From contig NZ_AWZR01000004.1 of NCBI RefSeq assembly GCF_000472505.1, positions 1 through 64,000 on the forward strand: a DNA stretch of 64,000 bases, read 5' to 3'. Under the pieces are notes generated by a model. It worked only from the letters and a program-made list of their open reading frames with translations, had not been told where the DNA came from and ran no database searches. The position numbers and the translations under genes are program-made. Of this stretch, positions 60,509-64,000 are shown piece by piece. Source of the stretch: Luteimonas sp. J29. Its GTDB lineage: Bacteria > Pseudomonadota > Gammaproteobacteria > Xanthomonadales > Xanthomonadaceae. The number at the start of each line of letters is the position of its first letter. Within the stretch, counting starts at the first letter, position 1.

Positions 60509-62008
60509 TCAGCTCTCGCTCATGCCCGCCGCGGGTTCGGGCGCATGGCCGCGGCGCACCGTCTCCTCGATCCGGCGGCCCACGTCGGGGTCGATCGACT
60601 TCCAGTAGTCGAACGCGCGCTCGAGCACCGGGCTGCGCACGCCGCCGAGCAGGGCGCCGGACACGGTCTCGACCAGGGCATCGCGCTCGGCGTCGCTGAA
60701 CACCTCGCGCACCAGCGCGCCGGGCTGGGAGAAATCATCGTCGTCCGCGCGCAGGGTGTAGGCGCTGCGCATCATCTCGCCGTCGGCCTCCCAGCCGTCG
60801 TCCATCCGCCCGGTGCGGTCGGCCCAGGGGCGTCCGCCGCTGTTGGGGGCGTATACCGGCGCGGCGCCGCTGTGGTGGTACGCCATGTGGCCGTCGAACT
60901 GGTACGTCTCGACCGGTACCCTGGGCTGGTTCACCGGCAGCTGGTGGAAGTTGGTGCCGATCCGCCGGCGCTGCGCGTCGTTGTAGGCGAACGCGCGGCC
61001 CAGCAGCATCTTGTCCGGCGACAGGCCGATCCCGGGAACCGTGTTGCCCGGCGAGAACGCGGCCTGCTCGATCTGGGCGAAGAAGTTCTCCGGGTTGCGG
61101 TTGAGGGTCATCACGCCCACCCGGATCAGCGGGTAGTCGCGGTGCGGCCACACCTTGGTCAGGTCGAAGGGGTTGATGCGGTAGTGCTTCGCCTCTTCGT
61201 AGGGCATCACCTGCACGCTCAGCACCCATTCGGGATGCTCGCCGCGGGCGATGGCGTCGAACAGGTCGCGGCGATGGAAATCCGCGTCGCTGCCGGCCAT
61301 GGCCATGGCCTCGGCGTTGCTGAAGAACGCCATGCCCTGCTGGGTGTGGAAGTGGTACTTGACGAAGAAGCGTTCGCCGGCGGCGTTGATCCACATGAAG
61401 GTGTGCGAGCCGTAGCCGTTCATGTGCCGCCAGGTGCGCGGCAGCCCGCGCGGGCCCATCAGGTAGGTCACCTGGTGGGCCGATTCGGGGTTGAGCGTCC
61501 AGAAGTCCCACTGCATGTGGTTGTCGCGCAGGCCCGAGTCGGGCAGCCGCTTCTGGCTGCGGATGAAGTGCGGGAACTTCATCGGGTCGCGGACGAAGAA
61601 GATCGGCGTGTTGTTGCCGACCAGGTCGTAGTTGCCTTCGCTGGTATAGAACTTGATCGAGAACCCGCGCACGTCGCGCCAGGTGTCCGGGCTGCCCATC
61701 TCGCCGGCCACGGTGGAGAAGCGGATCAGCAGGTCGGTCCTGGCCCCTGGCTGGAACAGCGCGGCCCGGGTGTAGCGCGAGACGTCCCCGGTGGTTTCGA
61801 ACACCCCGAACGCACCGCCGCCCTTGGCATGGGGCTGGCGCTCGGGGACCTTCTCCCGGTTGAAGTGCGCCATCTGCTCCAGGAAGTGCACGTCGTGCAG
61901 CACGATCGGGCCGTCCGGTCCGATCGTCAGGGAGTGGCGGTCGCTGGGCGCGGGCGCGCCGGTGCTCATCGTCGAACCGGTGCCGTGCTCGTCGTCGTGC
62001 CTGGCCAT
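60509..62008 (-). CDS. Monofunctional haem catalase, small-subunit type
   Basis: This 499-residue cytoplasmic enzyme removes hydrogen peroxide. It has the distal-side motif [20 protein letters not shown] (distal His), [38 protein letters not shown], and the proximal haem ligand region [14 protein letters not shown] (Tyr). Length and ending place it in the small-subunit clade 3 group. ATG 62008 is chosen because GGAGA lies six bases upstream; ATG 62020 has no ribosome site. Confidence 0.95.
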   Translation of the reverse strand: MARHDDEHGTGSTMSTGAPAPSDRHSLTIGPDGPIVLHDVHFLEQMAHFNREKVPERQPHAKGGGAFGVFETTGDVSRYTRAALFQPGARTDLLIRFSTVAGEMGSPDTWRDVRGFSIKFYTSEGNYDLVGNNTPIFFVRDPMKFPHFIRSQKRLPDSGLRDNHMQWDFWTLNPESAHQVTYLMGPRGLPRTWRHMNGYGSHTFMWINAAGERFFVKYHFHTQQGMAFFSNAEAMAMAGSDADFHRRDLFDAIARGEHPEWVLSVQVMPYEEAKHYRINPFDLTKVWPHRDYPLIRVGVMTLNRNPENFFAQIEQAAFSPGNTVPGIGLSPDKMLLGRAFAYNDAQRRRIGTNFHQLPVNQPRVPVETYQFDGHMAYHHSGAAPVYAPNSGGRPWADRTGRMDDGWEADGEMMRSAYTLRADDDDFSQPGALVREVFSDAERDALVETVSGALLGGVRSPVLERAFDYWKSIDPDVGRRIEETVRRGHAPEPAAGMSES

Positions 62009-62142
62009 GGCGGTCTCCATCGCGGCGTGGACTGGAGATCATCGCCCCGGCGATGTGGTGGAATCGTTACGCGGGGACGTCGCGCGATCGCGCGCGACGC
62101 CAGGCGGCCAGCGCCTGGCAGGCCCGCGTCGTGGAGCGGGGA

Positions 62143-62219
62143 TGGCGCGCCTGGAGGGATTCGAACCCCCGACCAATGGCTTCGGAAGCCACTACTCTAT
62201 CCGGCTGAGCTACAGGCGC
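62143..62219 (-). tRNA. tRNA-Arg (anticodon CCG)
   Basis: Read on the - strand, the 7-base-pair acceptor stem (GCGCCTG / CAGGCGC), D-arm, anticodon arm GTGGC-TTCCGAA-GCCAT with anticodon CCG, variable loop, and the T-arm with GGTTCGAATCC are all present. The 3' CCA is encoded (62143-62145). The gene is 77 bases long with CCA. It lies between catalase and ubiA. Confidence 0.95.
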
Positions 62220-62286
62220 GTTGTCTGGACCTGCCGCGTGGCGCCGGGCCTCCCGGCCCGTGGCGCCGCTGGCCGGGTGCATCACC

Positions 62287-62356
62287 GGGCCGTCGCGGGG
62301 CGGCCATTGTACGGCAAACGCGCGCGCGGCCGCCCGGCCGGGCCGTCGCGGGGCGG
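62287..62356. repeat. 17-base direct repeat upstream of ubiA
   Basis: GGGCCGTCGCGGGGCGG occurs at 62287-62303 and again at 62340-62356, 53 bases apart, in the tRNA-ubiA gap. The second copy continues into a short GGGGC run. Confidence 0.75.
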
Positions 62357-62435
62357 GGCGGGGCGGGCGGCGCACGGCGTCCACCCCGGGCGGTCGCTGC
62401 ACGCCGGCATCGGCGCCGGGTCGCGGCCGGGTCGA

Positions 62436-62441
62436 TACACT
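62436..62441 (+). promoter_or_regulatory. -10 element (TACACT) for apparently leaderless ubiA transcript
   Basis: TACACT ends nine bases before the ubiA ATG (62451). The bases between, TGGCACCCCC, hold no Shine-Dalgarno sequence. Confidence 0.45.
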
Positions 62442-62450
62442 GGCACCCCC

Positions 62451-63359
62451 ATGCCGCACGACCGGACCGACCACACGCCGCAGGCCACCGCCGCGCCCGA
62501 CTGGCGCCAGCGGCTGGGCCTGTACTGGAAGCTGGTGCGCGGCGACCGCCCGATCGGCTGGCTGCTGCTGCTGTGGCCGACCTGGTGGGCGCTGTGGATC
62601 GCCGCCGGCGGCGTGCCGCCGTGGTGGACCTGGTTCGTGTTCAGCGCCGGCGTGTGGCTGACGCGCTCGGGCGGCTGCGTGATCAACGACTACGCCGACC
62701 GCTGGCTCGACGGCTCGGTCGAGCGCACCAAGGAGCGGCCGCTGGCCACCGGCGCGGTGTCCGGGCGCGAGGCGCTGGCGGTGTTCGCGGTGCTGATGCT
62801 GGCCGCCTTCGCCCTGGTGCTCACGCTCAACCGGCTCACGGTGCTGCTGAGCGTGGTCGGCGTGGTCCTGGCCGCCACCTACCCCTACCTCAAGCGCTAC
62901 ACCTACCTGCCGCAGGTGTACCTGGGCATGGCCTTCGGCTGGGGCATCCCGATGGCCTTCGCCGCGGTCCAGGGCACGGTGCCGCCGCTGGCCTGGGTGC
63001 TGTACGTGGCCAACATCTTCTGGGCCACGGCCTACGACACGTGGTACGCGATGGTCGATCGCGAGGACGACATCCGCATGGGCGCGAAGTCGACCGCGAT
63101 CCTGTTCGGCGAGCTCGACCTCGTCGCCCAGGGCGTGCTGTATGCGCTGACCTTCCTTGCCCTGGTGCTCGCCGGCCGGCAGGCGGGGCTGGGCCTGTGC
63201 TACTGGATCGGCCTGGGCGTGGCGGCGCTGCTGGTCGCCTGGGAGTTCCTCATCGCCCGCCACCGCGACCGCGCGGCCTGCTTCCGCGCCTTCCTGCACA
63301 ACCACTGGGTCGGGATGGCGGTGTTCGCGGGGATCGCGCTGGATTACGCGCTGGGCTGA
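62451..63359 (+). CDS. ubiA: 4-hydroxybenzoate polyprenyltransferase
   Basis: UbiA attaches the polyprenyl chain to 4-hydroxybenzoate in ubiquinone synthesis, in the inner membrane. The 302-residue protein has about eight membrane segments and both Asp-rich motifs: [20 protein letters not shown] (NDxxDxxxD) and [16 protein letters not shown]. The N terminus ([26 protein letters not shown]) is typical of proteobacterial UbiA. It converges on comF. Confidence 0.95.
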   Translation: MPHDRTDHTPQATAAPDWRQRLGLYWKLVRGDRPIGWLLLLWPTWWALWIAAGGVPPWWTWFVFSAGVWLTRSGGCVINDYADRWLDGSVERTKERPLATGAVSGREALAVFAVLMLAAFALVLTLNRLTVLLSVVGVVLAATYPYLKRYTYLPQVYLGMAFGWGIPMAFAAVQGTVPPLAWVLYVANIFWATAYDTWYAMVDREDDIRMGAKSTAILFGELDLVAQGVLYALTFLALVLAGRQAGLGLCYWIGLGVAALLVAWEFLIARHRDRAACFRAFLHNHWVGMAVFAGIALDYALG

Positions 63360-63380
63360 GGCAACGTCCGGGCGGCGCCT

Positions 63381-63396
63381 CGTAGGAGCGGCTGGG
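63381..63396 (+). repeat. Half-REP-like fragment between ubiA and comF
   Basis: CGTAGGAGCGGCTGGG resembles the first half of the GTAGGAGCGGCTTCAGCCGC-type REP sequences known in pseudomonads and xanthomonads, but the pairing second half is absent. Confidence 0.4.
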
Positions 63397-63417
63397 CAGG
63401 GCGCGGCGCGCCATGCG

Positions 63418-64000
63418 TCACGCGACCCGCGCGCACACCCACGCATCGACGCGCCTGGCGCCGGCGCGGCGGAGCGCGCGCGCCGCGGCGCAGAGCGTGG
63501 CCCCGGTGGTCATGACGTCGTCGACCAGCACCACGTGCGCCGGCAACGGTTGCGAGGCCTCGACCGCGAAGGCATCGCGCAGGTTGCGGGCACGGGCCGT
63601 GGCGTCGAGTTCGGACTGCGGGCGGGTCGCGCGCACGCGGCGCAACGCGCCGGGCAGCAACGGCAGGTCCAGCGCGCCGGCGAGGGGCCGCGCCAGCTCC
63701 AGCGCCTGGTCGTAGCCGCGCTGGCGCAGGCGGCCCAGGTGCAGCGGCACCGGGAGCAGGGCGTCCGGGCGCGGCAGCGCGGCGAAGCGGCCGGCCATGG
63801 CCTCGGCCAGCAGGCGGCCGGCGGCCAGGTCGCGGTGGAACTTGAACCTCGGCAGCAGCCGGTCCACCGGCGCGGCGTAGCGCAGCGCCGCGTGCGTGGC
63901 ATGCAGCGGCGGCGCCCGCCGCCGGCAGGCGGCGCAGAGCGGGGCAGGGGCGGGAAGCGGCAGCGCGCAGCGCGGGCAGGCCGGGTCGTTCCAGGGCAGG
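63418..64000 (-). CDS. comF: ComF family phosphoribosyltransferase-like protein (5' end outside window)
   Basis: The frame is open on the - strand from the window edge. It begins with a zinc-ribbon-like part (DPACPRCALPLP, then CAACRRAPPL), continues with LRYAAPVDRLLPRFKFHRD and LLPVPLHLGRLRQRGYDQALELARPLA, and has the PRPP-type loop VVLVDDVMTTGATLCAAARAL. This is the ComF/GntX pattern, involved in DNA uptake or scrap nucleotide use. At least 193 residues are visible. It is not a separate short gene starting at 63867. Confidence 0.92.
   Translation of the reverse strand, partial: LPWNDPACPRCALPLPAPAPLCAACRRRAPPLHATHAALRYAAPVDRLLPRFKFHRDLAAGRLLAEAMAGRFAALPRPDALLPVPLHLGRLRQRGYDQALELARPLAGALDLPLLPGALRRVRATRPQSELDATARARNLRDAFAVEASQPLPAHVVLVDDVMTTGATLCAAARALRRAGARRVDAWVCARVA

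Noticed and set aside
63418-63867. Separate 149-residue gene starting at 63867
   Set aside because: The frame continues to the window edge with a zinc-ribbon and the usual ComF N-terminal sequence, so the Met at 63867 is internal.

Overview
This is a GC-rich chromosomal window (roughly 70 percent GC or more by eye) from a gammaproteobacterium, most likely of the Lysobacter/Luteimonas/Xanthomonas group (Xanthomonadaceae). The evidence is the complete mlaFEDCB-mlaA operon, methylcitrate genes of the prpB-prpC-acnD-prpF type, two TonB-dependent receptors, many TANNNT -10 elements directly in front of start codons, and GC-rich intergenic hairpin repeats. No database search was possible. Names rest on recognised motifs, length and gene context.

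Layout. 1-442: truncated IS3-type transposase cut by the window edge. 0.5-9.3 kb: a strictly + strand run of small, mostly single-domain genes (DUF1330, NTF2-like, DHFR-like, GNAT, MmcQ/YjbR, MAPEG, SseB, GRAM-like, two VOC proteins, YnfA, DUF1801, GFA), of which two look frameshifted. 9.3-15.4 kb: rmuC, then the phospholipid-transport operon on the - strand. 15.8-25.5 kb: propionate catabolism, with a helix-turn-helix/citrate-synthase fusion divergent from prpB-prpC-acnD, and further on a rhodanese-PrpF fusion. 25.7-27.4 kb: an exported M28 peptidase.

27.5-42.6 kb is the most striking region. A perfect FNR/ANR-like box precedes a phasin, a type II P-type ATPase, a tandem universal stress protein and a MaoC-phosphate acetyltransferase. 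A MerR-type promoter then precedes a CueR-like regulator and a copper ATPase, coupled by overlapping start and stop codons to acetate kinase; a small membrane protein, a PRPP synthetase homologue, a divergent phosphoketolase and an AMP/thymidine-phosphorylase homologue follow. Read together this suggests a low-oxygen module that could turn nucleotide-derived pentose phosphate into acetyl phosphate and ATP, with calcium and copper export attached.

42.6-55 kb: a MarR regulator, a TonB receptor, a diheme cytochrome with a coupled OmpA-like protein, a rhomboid protease, an RlmI-like methyltransferase, a DUF5694 protein, DUF488, PutP, and a decayed ligase-associated helicase followed by an intact PdeM-type phosphoesterase. 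55.4-64 kb: a small outer-membrane barrel protein with a clear terminator, a glutathionyl-hydroquinone reductase, a copper-linked trio (DUF2946, TonB receptor, PCu(A)C chaperone), catalase, tRNA-Arg(CCG), ubiA and the start-truncated comF.

Six intergenic gaps each carry a pair of inverted GC-rich hairpins (REPIN-like doublets).
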